A DNA stretch of 64,000 nt from Acholeplasmataceae bacterium (GTDB lineage: Bacteria > Bacillota_I > Bacilli_A > Acholeplasmatales > Acholeplasmataceae). Shown piece by piece: positions 17,605-25,668 of this stretch (positions are counted from its first letter, which is position 1; every line of letters starts with the position of its first letter). Under the pieces are notes generated by a model. The model was not told where the DNA came from, searched no databases, and worked only from the letters and a program-made list of their open reading frames with translations. The stretch is taken from contig JAIOQX010000003.1 of NCBI GenBank assembly GCA_021108415.1, forward strand, positions 409,462 through 473,461, written 5' to 3'. A program made the position numbers and the translations under genes.

Positions 17605-18360
17605 ATGTTTTTATTATTTGATGTTGGCAATACGAATATTTTTATAGGGGTATCTGATGGATTTAAAATCATAGACACTTATAGATTGAATACTGAAATC
17701 ACAAAGACTTCTGATGAATACTACATTCAAATGAAAAACATTATTGATTTTACGATAGTTAAACATGTCGCAATCTCTAGTGTTGTGCCTAGAATTACAG
17801 AAAAATTAAAAGAAATTTCTAAAAAATATATAGGACTTGATCCATTAGTTGTTGGACCTGGAGTTAAAACAGGATTAAACATTAAAACAGATCATCCAAG
17901 AGAAGTGGGTGCTGATTTAATCTGTGATGCTGTAGGTCTTGATGAAGATATAGACAATGCTTTAATCGTTGATCTTGGTACTGCGATAAAATATATCTAT
18001 GTTAAAAACAAAACGATTTTAGGTGTTATTATCACACCAGGTGTGAGTGTATCTATAAAAGCCTTAGTCGGACATACTGCTCTTTTACCTGATATTGATA
18101 TAGAAGTGCCTAAAAAAGTTTTAGGAACTAACACCATTCATTGTATGCAATCTGGTGTCACATATGGTGTTGCAGCTCAAGTTGACGGCTTAATCGATAT
18201 GGTTAAAAAAGAAGTTAATGAAGATTTTAAAGTTATCTTGACAGGTGGACTTTCTACGCTGATTGCACCTTTATGCTCACATGATTTAACAGTAGATGTA
18301 GATATAATCTTAAAAGGATTATTAAAAATATATAATAAAAATGAACAATTTCGAAAATAA
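17605..18360 (+). CDS. coaX: Type III pantothenate kinase
   Basis: 251 residues. Catalyses the first step of coenzyme A synthesis, phosphorylation of pantothenate. ASKHA-fold signatures: LLFDVGNTNIFIG at the N-terminus (phosphate site), GPGVKTGLNI (near 88-97), HPREVGADLICDAVG (catalytic Asp region near 103), VDLGTAIKYI (near 123) and ITPGVSVS. AAGGAGATC precedes the ATG. Cotranscribed with the ECF S component. CoA supply is relevant to the acyl-CoA operons at 40-56 kb. Confidence 0.95.
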   Translation: MFLLFDVGNTNIFIGVSDGFKIIDTYRLNTEITKTSDEYYIQMKNIIDFTIVKHVAISSVVPRITEKLKEISKKYIGLDPLVVGPGVKTGLNIKTDHPREVGADLICDAVGLDEDIDNALIVDLGTAIKYIYVKNKTILGVIITPGVSVSIKALVGHTALLPDIDIEVPKKVLGTNTIHCMQSGVTYGVAAQVDGLIDMVKKEVNEDFKVILTGGLSTLIAPLCSHDLTVDVDIILKGLLKIYNKNEQFRK

Positions 18361-18383
18361 CCAGGAAAATCTGGTTATTTTTT
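18355..18383 (+). terminator. Terminator after coaX
   Basis: Perfect 10-bp stem AAATAACCAG / CTGGTTATTT with a 6-base loop and following T-run. It overlaps the coaX stop codon. Confidence 0.85.
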
Positions 18384-18408
18384 GTTAAAATAAAGATAGG
18401 TGATAAAT

Positions 18409-20073
18409 ATGGACTATAAAAAGAATTATAAACTATGGAATGAATACAAAAACTTAGATCCAAAATTGAGAGCTGAGTTAGATACATTAAACGAAAAAGA
18501 GATTGAAGATGCATTTTATACCAATCTTTCTTTTGGTACTGGTGGTCTAAGAGGTCTAATGGGTGTTGGAACAAATCGTGTTAATATTTATACCATTAGA
18601 AAAGCAACACTTGGATTTGCAAACTATTTAGTGAAAAACAATTTATTAGATGGTATTGCAATTAGTTATGATAACAGACATGATTCTAAATTGTTTGCTA
18701 AAGAAGCTGCAATGATTTTTGCTGCTAAAGGTATTCCATCATTTGTGTATGAAGAATTAAGACCAACACCAATGTTAAGCTTTGCAGTTAGACATTTTAA
18801 AGCCAGTGGTGGTATTATGATCACTGCATCTCATAATCCAAAAGAATACAACGGATATAAGGTGTATGATCAAACAGGTGCTCAAGTAAGCCCTAAGGTC
18901 GCAAATATTATCATTGATGAAATCAATGATATTGATAATCCATTTGATATTAAAACACTAGATTCAAATCTAATCACATATATTAATGAATCATTTGATG
19001 ATATATATTTAAAAGCAATCGAAGATGTTCAAATTCATGACGAAGAAAAAAGAGTTAAAATCGTTTATTCACCACTTCATGGAACTGGTGGACCAATCAT
19101 TCCTAAATTTTTAAAATCAAAAGGATATGAAATTTATCCTTATGAACCACAAATGATTGTTGATCCAAACTTTTCAAATACGCTATCTTCTAATCCAGAA
19201 GAAAGTAGCGCATATATAGAAACCATTAAATATGCAAAAACATTAGATGCTGATATTGTAATGATTACAGATCCTGATGCAGATCGCTTAGGTATTGCAG
19301 TTAAACATAATCATGATTATCATCTTTTAACAGGCAATCAAACTGCAAGTATTGAATTATACTATATTTTGAGTCAAAAAAAGAAACTTGGAAAACTTTT
19401 AATCAATGGTCAAGTCTATACAACAAATGTAACAAGTATGTTGATCGATGCGATTGCTAAAAGTTATGAAATTAATGTAGTTACGACATTAACAGGATTT
19501 AAGTTTATTGGTGAACAAGCTGAAATCTATCAAGAAACTAATCCTTACATCTTTGGATGTGAAGAATCCTATGGATCTTTAATCTCTGATGTTGTTAGAG
19601 ACAAAGATGCTGTTCAAGCAGTTTATATGCTTGCAGAAATTACGAATCATCTTAAATTAAAAGATATGTCAATGATTGATTATCTAAATCATATTTACAA
19701 AAAATATGGTGCTTATTATGAATTTACACAATCTATTATGTTAAAAGGTATTGAAGGCAGTCAAAGAATTGATAAGATCATGGAGCATTTTAGATCAACT
19801 CCACCAGTAGTTTTTAATAAACATTTAATTGGCTATGATGATGTCTTATTAAGCATAAGAGTAGAAGATGGCATTAAATCTAAATTAAATTTACCTAAAT
19901 CAAATGTTTTAAGATATATATACGAAGAAGACACTTGGATGGTCTTAAGACCAAGTGGTACAGAACCAAAGATTAAAATTTATTATGGAACTAAAAAAGA
20001 AACACTTGAAGAAGCGAAAGCTTATTTAGATGAACTAAATCAAGCATTTTTAAAACAAATCGAAAGTATTTAA
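18409..20073 (+). CDS. Phosphoglucomutase/phosphomannomutase family protein
   Basis: About 554 residues, the length of the Firmicutes PgcA type. Interconverts hexose-1- and hexose-6-phosphates. Motifs: FGTGGLRGLMG (sugar-phosphate domain start, near 42), the phosphoserine loop TASHNPKEYNGYK (near 140), the metal loop DPDADRLGI (near 290), sugar-binding GCEESYG (near 384) and the phosphate loop RPSGTEPKIKIYYG near the C-terminus. ATG 18409 has AGGTG nine bases upstream. Probably feeds glycolipid synthesis as well as glycolysis, since wall-less relatives carry abundant glycolipids. Confidence 0.93.
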   Translation: MDYKKNYKLWNEYKNLDPKLRAELDTLNEKEIEDAFYTNLSFGTGGLRGLMGVGTNRVNIYTIRKATLGFANYLVKNNLLDGIAISYDNRHDSKLFAKEAAMIFAAKGIPSFVYEELRPTPMLSFAVRHFKASGGIMITASHNPKEYNGYKVYDQTGAQVSPKVANIIIDEINDIDNPFDIKTLDSNLITYINESFDDIYLKAIEDVQIHDEEKRVKIVYSPLHGTGGPIIPKFLKSKGYEIYPYEPQMIVDPNFSNTLSSNPEESSAYIETIKYAKTLDADIVMITDPDADRLGIAVKHNHDYHLLTGNQTASIELYYILSQKKKLGKLLINGQVYTTNVTSMLIDAIAKSYEINVVTTLTGFKFIGEQAEIYQETNPYIFGCEESYGSLISDVVRDKDAVQAVYMLAEITNHLKLKDMSMIDYLNHIYKKYGAYYEFTQSIMLKGIEGSQRIDKIMEHFRSTPPVVFNKHLIGYDDVLLSIRVEDGIKSKLNLPKSNVLRYIYEEDTWMVLRPSGTEPKIKIYYGTKKETLEEAKAYLDELNQAFLKQIESI

Positions 20074-20085
20074 AGGAGAGCTATC

Positions 20086-21339
20086 ATGTATAAAAAAAGA
20101 AGAGAAGCCTATTTGAATCAAATTAGTGATCAATCTATTTCATTATTTTTTTCAGGTATAGCACCTCAAAAATCTAATGATCAATATTATCATTTCTCTG
20201 TAAATCGTAATTTTTATTATTTAACAGGCATTAATCAACAAAATGTTGTTTTAATGACTGTCAAAGGAAGCAATCAAGAGTCAAGTTATCTATTTATAGA
20301 AACCATTGATCCAGTTAAAGCTTTATGGGATGGAGCAGGTCTTTCATTTGAAGAAGCAAGTGAAGTATCAGGTATAGATCTAGCAAATATTAAAGATATT
20401 TTAACGCTAAAATCTTTTATGAATGGATTATTATCTACAAATAGACGTGCAAGTTATGGTTTAATTGATCAATTTTATTTAGATCTTGATCGTCAATCAG
20501 AGATATCTCAACCTACAGCGGCTCAAAGATTTTCAACATATGTTCAAAGCACTTATCCAGCACTTCATATAAAAACAAGTCAGTTGGTTCTAGCAGAACT
20601 TAGAACAATTAAAGATCAAAGTGAAATTGAAATGGTTAAACAAGCTGTCAAAATTACACATCAAGGGATTAATCAAATCATGGATACGCTTAAACCAGGT
20701 AAACATGAATATGAAATACAAGCTGAATATAATTATGTCTTAAATAAAAATCTTACCAGTCCATCATTTGATACGATTGCAGCATCAGGAAAAAATGCAA
20801 CCGTTCTTCATTATGTCGAAAATGCTGCAAAAATCAAAGATGACACTTTAGTATTATTTGATTTAGGTGTGGATTATAAGTATTATTGTTCAGATGTTTC
20901 AAGAACGCTACCTGCAAATGGTAAGTTTACTAAACGACAAAAAGAAGTATATGAAGTTGTCTTAGAAGCTAATAAGAAAACCATTGAATGGTTAAAACCA
21001 GGTATTACGATGAAAGAATTTAATCAATATGGAAAAGATATTTTGATTAAAGGTGCAAAAAGAATTGGCTTAATTAAAGAAGATGAAGAAATTAATCAAT
21101 ATTATTATCATTCACTAGGACATTATTTAGGTTTAGATGTACATGATGTCGGAAATTATGCAAAACCAATCCCAGAAGGTGCATTAATCACTGTAGAGCC
21201 TGGATTGTATATCGCAAGCGAAGGTATAGGTATTAGAATTGAAGATGATATTTTTGTGACTAAAGATGGATCAATCAATCTAACACAAAGTATTATTAAA
21301 GAAGTTAAAGATATTGAAGATTATATGAATAAAAAATAA
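20086..21339 (+). CDS. pepP: Xaa-Pro aminopeptidase (M24B)
   Basis: 417 residues. Cleaves N-terminal residues before proline. N-terminal creatinase-like domain (about 1-170) followed by the pita-bread metallopeptidase domain. All five metal ligands are visible: LFDLGVDY and CSDVSRTLP (two Asp), HSLGHYLGLDVHDVG (His), TVEPGLYI (Glu) and GIRIEDDI (Glu). AAGGAG precedes the ATG; 12 bases separate it from the mutase gene, so the two are cotranscribed. Confidence 0.92.
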   Translation: MYKKRREAYLNQISDQSISLFFSGIAPQKSNDQYYHFSVNRNFYYLTGINQQNVVLMTVKGSNQESSYLFIETIDPVKALWDGAGLSFEEASEVSGIDLANIKDILTLKSFMNGLLSTNRRASYGLIDQFYLDLDRQSEISQPTAAQRFSTYVQSTYPALHIKTSQLVLAELRTIKDQSEIEMVKQAVKITHQGINQIMDTLKPGKHEYEIQAEYNYVLNKNLTSPSFDTIAASGKNATVLHYVENAAKIKDDTLVLFDLGVDYKYYCSDVSRTLPANGKFTKRQKEVYEVVLEANKKTIEWLKPGITMKEFNQYGKDILIKGAKRIGLIKEDEEINQYYYHSLGHYLGLDVHDVGNYAKPIPEGALITVEPGLYIASEGIGIRIEDDIFVTKDGSINLTQSIIKEVKDIEDYMNKK

Positions 21340-21364
21340 ATTCCAAGCAATTGGAATTTTTTTT
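21338..21364 (+). terminator. Terminator after pepP
   Basis: Stem AAATTCCAA / TTGGAATTT with loop GCAA and a run of T; overlaps the stop codon. Confidence 0.85.
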
Positions 21365-21412
21365 AAAGTAAAATAGATCAATTTGCCTATTATGAGTTAG
21401 GAGGGTTTATCT

Positions 21413-22039
21413 ATGAGAAAATTTTATGTAATGTTATTAATGTTTCTAAGTTTATTATTATGTACCAATGTAGTTAATGCAGATTCTAATTATCTAGCTT
21501 TTGAAGATTTGACGATCTCTTCAGGAAATCTATTAGGTGATTTTTCAAGTAGTGATTATAAAACTTATTACAAAAATGTTGATAAAAGAAAGTTTATGGG
21601 CTGGCGTACATATACAGCACATAAAGATATTGAATGTTCATATATCACAGAGACGCTATTTTCGTATTATAACAATGGATATTCAGCGATTGAGTATGAA
21701 TATAGCCTTGATCGTAAAACAACGTCTAAGCTTAGTTTATCAGCATCAGGCTCTATCGGCATTAAAACCAGTTCAACAAAACCAGCATTTAAGAATAATT
21801 TAGATAGTTCATTAAAACTATCAGCTGATTATACCTCATCTGAAGAGATAGAAGAATCTTATACAGTAAAACTAGATGTTGATGCTGGTACTCAAGTTGA
21901 TTTATATATTTATGGTGAAGGTTTGATTACAAATGGAGTTGCGGCTAGATATTTCTTTTGGGTTAGAGTCAATCGTGGTGGATATGAAGCATTTGTTGTA
22001 ACAACTCAATATCAACGTTTGGAGAAAACACGCATATGA
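21413..22039 (+). CDS. Secreted protein of unknown function
   Basis: 208 residues. A clear signal peptide (MRKFYVMLLMFLSLLLC, cleavage probably after VVNA near 24) is followed by a Ser/Thr/Tyr-rich, beta-pattern domain. Residues about 95-150 alternate small/polar and hydrophobic residues (SKLSLSASGSIGIKTSS, SSLKLSADYTSS), a pattern seen in beta-hairpin-forming secreted proteins. No known family recognised. AGGAGG lies 7 bases before the ATG. It overlaps the next gene by 4 bases (ATGA) and heads a four-gene unit with an ABC transporter. Confidence 0.75.
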   Translation: MRKFYVMLLMFLSLLLCTNVVNADSNYLAFEDLTISSGNLLGDFSSSDYKTYYKNVDKRKFMGWRTYTAHKDIECSYITETLFSYYNNGYSAIEYEYSLDRKTTSKLSLSASGSIGIKTSSTKPAFKNNLDSSLKLSADYTSSEEIEESYTVKLDVDAGTQVDLYIYGEGLITNGVAARYFFWVRVNRGGYEAFVVTTQYQRLEKTRI

Positions 22040-22815
22040 AACATGTATTCATTTATGTGTTTATAGCTGTTTTAGTCGTCTTTATGATCATCTTGATCAA
22101 TAAAAATCATGACGAAGTAGACCCTGTTTTATTAAGCATTGATACCTATTATAGCTATATTGATCAAGATGATGAAGTGGGTTATATCGATTTTTACATC
22201 AATACTAAAAATCATCCTTTAATCGATACAAATAGTTATGCAAACTTTAAACTTCATAATATAGATGATTCAAAATCTATAGATTTAGAGCTTAAAGATA
22301 TTATCTATCACAATCAAGAAATGTATTTAAATGAAACGTATCTAAAATATAGTTATGTATTTGATATGCCTTTGTTAGGCTATGATTTTGATATCAAGTC
22401 TTGTTATATGAATGTTATATTAATCAATGAAGATGTTTATGACATCTATATTGGTGCGATCAGTTTTAAAACGATTGACCATATAGAAAACCATATAAAT
22501 TGGACTGCACTATCAGGAACAAAAGCAGAGGGACAATACTTATCAAGATTAAATCAAATACAAGTCGAATATGATATACTTGATCAAGAAATTGAATCTA
22601 TATCTTTAGGTAATCTATATGATGTCTCATTTACTATTGAGGATCAGATACTAGCAATTGATATCGCTTATGAATCACAACTGTTTTATGCATGTCCAAT
22701 TTATATTACATATATTGATCATCGTAATGATTTAATAAATTACTTTGTGTATATTAAAGATTTTGAAACGCTCAAACAATCTGGTCAACTCATTTATCAT
22801 TATGCACTTAATTGA
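22036..22815 (+). CDS. Membrane-anchored extracytoplasmic protein, unknown
   Basis: 259 residues. One N-terminal transmembrane helix (HVFIYVFIAVLVVFMIILI, about 3-22), then an acidic, Tyr- and Ile-rich external domain with no recognised motif. It starts inside the end of the secreted-protein gene (ATGA) and its own end overlaps the ABC ATPase gene by 14 bases, so it belongs to the same operon. It may be a partner or accessory subunit of the secreted protein or of the transporter. Confidence 0.7.
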   Translation: MKHVFIYVFIAVLVVFMIILINKNHDEVDPVLLSIDTYYSYIDQDDEVGYIDFYINTKNHPLIDTNSYANFKLHNIDDSKSIDLELKDIIYHNQEMYLNETYLKYSYVFDMPLLGYDFDIKSCYMNVILINEDVYDIYIGAISFKTIDHIENHINWTALSGTKAEGQYLSRLNQIQVEYDILDQEIESISLGNLYDVSFTIEDQILAIDIAYESQLFYACPIYITYIDHRNDLINYFVYIKDFETLKQSGQLIYHYALN

Positions 22816-23356
22816 ACTTAAAGAAGCTAGGAAACTATATTGTCCAGAAAGCTTTAATTTAAAAATTGAATCTAAAGATTTTATTTTAATTAGTGGAGAA
22901 AACGGAAAAGGAAAAACGACATTATTAGAACTTATATTAGGATTTAAAAAACCTGACAAAGGGTTTATAGAAAAAAAGAAACTAAAGATAGGCTATCTAC
23001 CTGAGGTTATGATGTTACCACCATTAATTAAAGTGTCAGATTATCTTGAAACACTTGCTAGAGTTAAAAAAGATAGACTACAAGAGGATATGATTCATCT
23101 GTTTAATATTCCCTTATTTAAATATATTTATCAATTATCTAAAGGGAATCAACAAAAACTAGCGATCATCACGACATTTATTGGAAAACCTGATTTAGTT
23201 ATTCTTGATGAACCTTTATCAGGACTTGATCAAGTGAGTATGCAAGTTTTAAAAGCGTATTTAAAAAAGAAGAAAGCAGAAGGCTTATCGATTATTGTAT
23301 CAACACATAAACCAGAATTATTTAAAGATTTAGCCAATAAGGTTTTATGTCTTTAA
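22802..23356 (+). CDS. ABC transporter ATP-binding protein, small
   Basis: About 184 residues, short for an ABC ATPase (usually 200 or more). Walker A SGENGKGKTTLLE (near 38), signature LSKGNQQKLA (near 112), Walker B LVILDEPLSGLD (near 134), switch His in VSTHK. Start ATG 22802 gives MHLIELKEARKLY, a normal first strand for this fold; the longer frame begins at a TTG and would overlap the previous gene by 70 bases. It overlaps the permease gene by 10 bases. Likely exporter rather than importer, as no substrate-binding protein is present. Confidence 0.85.
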   Translation: MHLIELKEARKLYCPESFNLKIESKDFILISGENGKGKTTLLELILGFKKPDKGFIEKKKLKIGYLPEVMMLPPLIKVSDYLETLARVKKDRLQEDMIHLFNIPLFKYIYQLSKGNQQKLAIITTFIGKPDLVILDEPLSGLDQVSMQVLKAYLKKKKAEGLSIIVSTHKPELFKDLANKVLCL

Positions 23357-24024
23357 TTATATTAATCTATGTTTCTTATATGCATAAAAAGAAGTATTTG
23401 ATGCTTGTCATTTATCAATTGATTTCAATTGGATTATTAGTTTTAATCACACAAAATGAATATGAAAATTTTCATGTGCTACTTTTTCCTAATTTTTATC
23501 AAGATTATATCAGTTCTCTTTTCTGCCAAATTTTTTTAATTCTAAATGCAATGTTTGTCTTATTTTTGTCAATGGATCATGACCAATCATTTTTTAAACC
23601 TTTAATTAGTTTTTTTCATAGAGATAAAGTCTATTTTGTAAAATATTTATTTTTTGTAATTCACATCATGATCTTTTATATATTTATTATCATGATTTAT
23701 ATGAGTATACCGCATCTTTTAATTGATTTAGATATGCAATTTAATGCATTTTTGTTTATAGATATAGGATTAGATATGTTTTTGATTCTAAATTTAATAC
23801 TCATTTTTATTAAAGATAAGCATAAAACATTAGCAATTTTAATTGTTTCAATCTATATACTTATATCATTATTTATACCATCTAAGCATGCGTTTATCTA
23901 CTACATCTTGCCAATATATCAGTTTGATAAAGACATCAATTTCATTGAATTATTATATAAAATATGCTATATTAGTCTTGGAATGAGCATTTATTTCCTA
24001 AAATCTTTAAAAGAAGATATATAA
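23347..24024 (+). CDS. Hydrophobic membrane protein, likely ABC permease
   Basis: 225 residues with about six transmembrane helices (starting near 15, 45, 85-115, 130-145, 155-170, 200-215) and short loops. No sequence family recognised, but its position after, and 10-base overlap with, the ATPase gene argue that it is the membrane subunit of that transporter. No Shine-Dalgarno of note; translation is probably coupled. Confidence 0.7.
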   Translation: MSLIILIYVSYMHKKKYLMLVIYQLISIGLLVLITQNEYENFHVLLFPNFYQDYISSLFCQIFLILNAMFVLFLSMDHDQSFFKPLISFFHRDKVYFVKYLFFVIHIMIFYIFIIMIYMSIPHLLIDLDMQFNAFLFIDIGLDMFLILNLILIFIKDKHKTLAILIVSIYILISLFIPSKHAFIYYILPIYQFDKDINFIELLYKICYISLGMSIYFLKSLKEDI

Positions 24025-24037
24025 GTGTTGTTTATCC

Positions 24038-24066
24038 TTGACTTTAGAGATTAAAAACAGTATAAT
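24038..24066 (+). promoter_or_regulatory. Promoter of infC-rpmI-rplT
   Basis: TTGACT (24038-24043), 17-base spacer, TATAAT (24061-24066). It is followed by a leader of about 150 bases. Confidence 0.85.
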
Positions 24067-24072
24067 TTAAAA

Positions 24073-24196
24073 GGTAGTGAAAAGAAGAGTTACCCTCTCG
24101 CCTGATGGATGAATTCATGGGCAAAAAGTCACATTTAAAATTTTTTATTTTAATTGACATTTAAGTGGGTACTTACGTAACCACTTTTTCTTTTCA
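24073..24196 (+). ncRNA. infC operon leader (L20-type) with terminator
   Basis: A structured leader ends with AAGTGG...CCACTT (24163-24186, internal TAC/GTA pairs, loop TTAC) followed by TTTTTCTTTT, a Rho-independent terminator placed before the first gene. Leader terminators controlled by ribosomal protein L20 regulate infC-rpmI-rplT in Bacillus-type bacteria. The arrangement fits an L20 autoregulatory leader; binding itself is inferred. Confidence 0.7.
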
Positions 24197-24224
24197 TAAA
24201 AGATAATATTTGGAGGTGAAAAAT

Positions 24225-24761
24225 ATTAAACAAAACTACTCAAACAAGAAAAATTCAGATCTTGTTAACGAATCGATACCTAATGTAAATCTATTATTCA
24301 TAGATAATGAAGGTACAAATCATGGTGTAATCCCTAAAAAAGAAGCAATGAAAATTGCTGCAGAGAAAGAACTAGACTTAGTTGTCGTATCTCCGGATTC
24401 AAACCCAATGGTAGCCAAATTGATGGATTATTCGAAATATCGTTACGAGCAACAAAGAAAATTAAGAGAAATGAAGAAGAGTCAACGTACAGTAGAAACT
24501 AAGGAAATTAGACTTAGTCCAACTATTGATAAACATGACTTAGAAACTAAACTTAAACATGCCCTTAAGTTTTTAGCTAAAGGTGATAAAGTTAAAGTCT
24601 CAATACGTTTCTTTGGTAGAATGATTACTCACCAAAGTGTTGGTCGAGAAGTCATCTTAAAATTTATCGAATCAATAGGTAGCAATGCAACAGTTGAGTC
24701 CTATCCAAAAATGGATGGTAGAAGCATGATTGCAATACTTGCGCCAAATCAAAACAATTAG
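24225..24761 (+). CDS. infC: Translation initiation factor IF-3 (AUU start)
   Basis: About 178 residues. IF-3 keeps ribosomal subunits apart and proofreads the start codon. N-terminal domain (EAMKIAAEKELDLVVVSPDSNP), linker helix (YSKYRYEQQRKLREMKKSQR) and C-terminal domain (KEIRLSPTIDKHDLETKLKHALKFL, KVKVSIRFFGR). The start is read as ATT at 24225: GGAGGTG lies 6-7 bases upstream, and the alternative TTG at 24210 would put that Shine-Dalgarno inside the gene. A rare AUU start is the classic means by which IF-3 controls its own synthesis. Confidence 0.95.
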   Translation: MKQNYSNKKNSDLVNESIPNVNLLFIDNEGTNHGVIPKKEAMKIAAEKELDLVVVSPDSNPMVAKLMDYSKYRYEQQRKLREMKKSQRTVETKEIRLSPTIDKHDLETKLKHALKFLAKGDKVKVSIRFFGRMITHQSVGREVILKFIESIGSNATVESYPKMDGRSMIAILAPNQNN

Positions 24762-24779
24762 AAGGAAGGATGTATTCAC

Positions 24780-24980
24780 ATGCCAAAACAAAAAACACAT
24801 AGTGGATTAAAGAAAAGAATTAAAATTACTGGTACTGGTAAACTTGTACGCGGACAAGCATATAAAGGCCATTTAGCAGCATCAAAAACAACAAAACAAA
24901 ATAGAAACTTAAGAGGCGAAACAAGCGTTCATGCATCAGATGCAAAACGTATTAAGTCACTTATTTCGAATATGAAGTAG
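24780..24980 (+). CDS. rpmI: 50S ribosomal protein L35
   Basis: 66 residues, normal length. MPKQKTHSGLKKRIKITGTGKL and the following basic stretch are diagnostic of L35, a small 23S rRNA-binding protein. GAAGGAAGG precedes the ATG. Second gene of the infC operon. Confidence 0.97.
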   Translation: MPKQKTHSGLKKRIKITGTGKLVRGQAYKGHLAASKTTKQNRNLRGETSVHASDAKRIKSLISNMK

Positions 24981-24995
24981 AAGGAGATTTAAAAA

Positions 24996-25610
24996 ATGCC
25001 AAGAGTAAAAGGTGGGACCGTCACTAGACGTCGTCGTAAAAAAATATTAAAGTTAGCTAAAGGCTATTTTGGTTCAAAACGTGCATTATACCGTACAGCA
25101 CATGAACAAGTTATGCGTTCATTAGCATATGCATATAGAGATAGAAAACAAAGAAAAAGAGAATTCAGAAAACTTTGGATCACTCGTATTAATGCAGCTG
25201 CAAAAATAAATGGAATGAAATATTCTAAATTGATTCATGGTTTAATATTAGCAAATGTAGAAGTTAACCGTAAGATGTTAGCTGATATCGCAGTTAATCA
25301 ACCAGAAGATTTCAAAGCATATTGTGCATTAGCACAAGCAGCTTTAGACGGATATATTCCTCAAAAGACTGAAAATAAAAAAGTTGAAGTTAAGGTTGCT
25401 AAAAAAGAAGTAAAACCTGAAGTTAAAAAAGTAGAGAAAAAAGAAGTTAAACCTGAAGCTAAGAAAGTAGAGAAAAAAGCTGAAAAAGTAGATTACTCTT
25501 CATTATTAGTTGCAGATCTTAAACAACTTTGTTCTGAACGTGAAATTACAGGATATAGCAGCATGAAAAAAGCTGAATTAGTTGAAGCTTTAACTAAATC
25601 AGATAAATAA
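24996..25610 (+). CDS. rplT: 50S ribosomal protein L20 with a C-terminal SAP-like extension
   Basis: 204 residues against about 118 for normal L20. Residues 1-118 are canonical ([56 protein letters not shown]). After that comes a Lys/Glu/Val linker (about 124-165) with a near-tandem repeat KKEVKPE(V/A)KKVE, and a terminal domain (about 167-202, [24 protein letters not shown]) that has the pattern of SAP or Rho-N nucleic-acid-binding domains. L20 is an early assembly protein and represses its own operon. No frameshift is needed for the fusion. Confidence 0.93.
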   Translation: MPRVKGGTVTRRRRKKILKLAKGYFGSKRALYRTAHEQVMRSLAYAYRDRKQRKREFRKLWITRINAAAKINGMKYSKLIHGLILANVEVNRKMLADIAVNQPEDFKAYCALAQAALDGYIPQKTENKKVEVKVAKKEVKPEVKKVEKKEVKPEAKKVEKKAEKVDYSSLLVADLKQLCSEREITGYSSMKKAELVEALTKSDK

Positions 25611-25616
25611 CAACTC

Positions 25617-25644
25617 AAAGAGTGGTAAATGCCACTCTTTTTTT
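25617..25644 (+). terminator. Terminator after rplT
   Basis: AAAGAGTGG / CCACTCTTT, 9-bp perfect stem, loop TAAATG, followed by a T-run. Confidence 0.88.
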
Positions 25645-25668
25645 GTATAATAAATGTAGAGGTAGACT

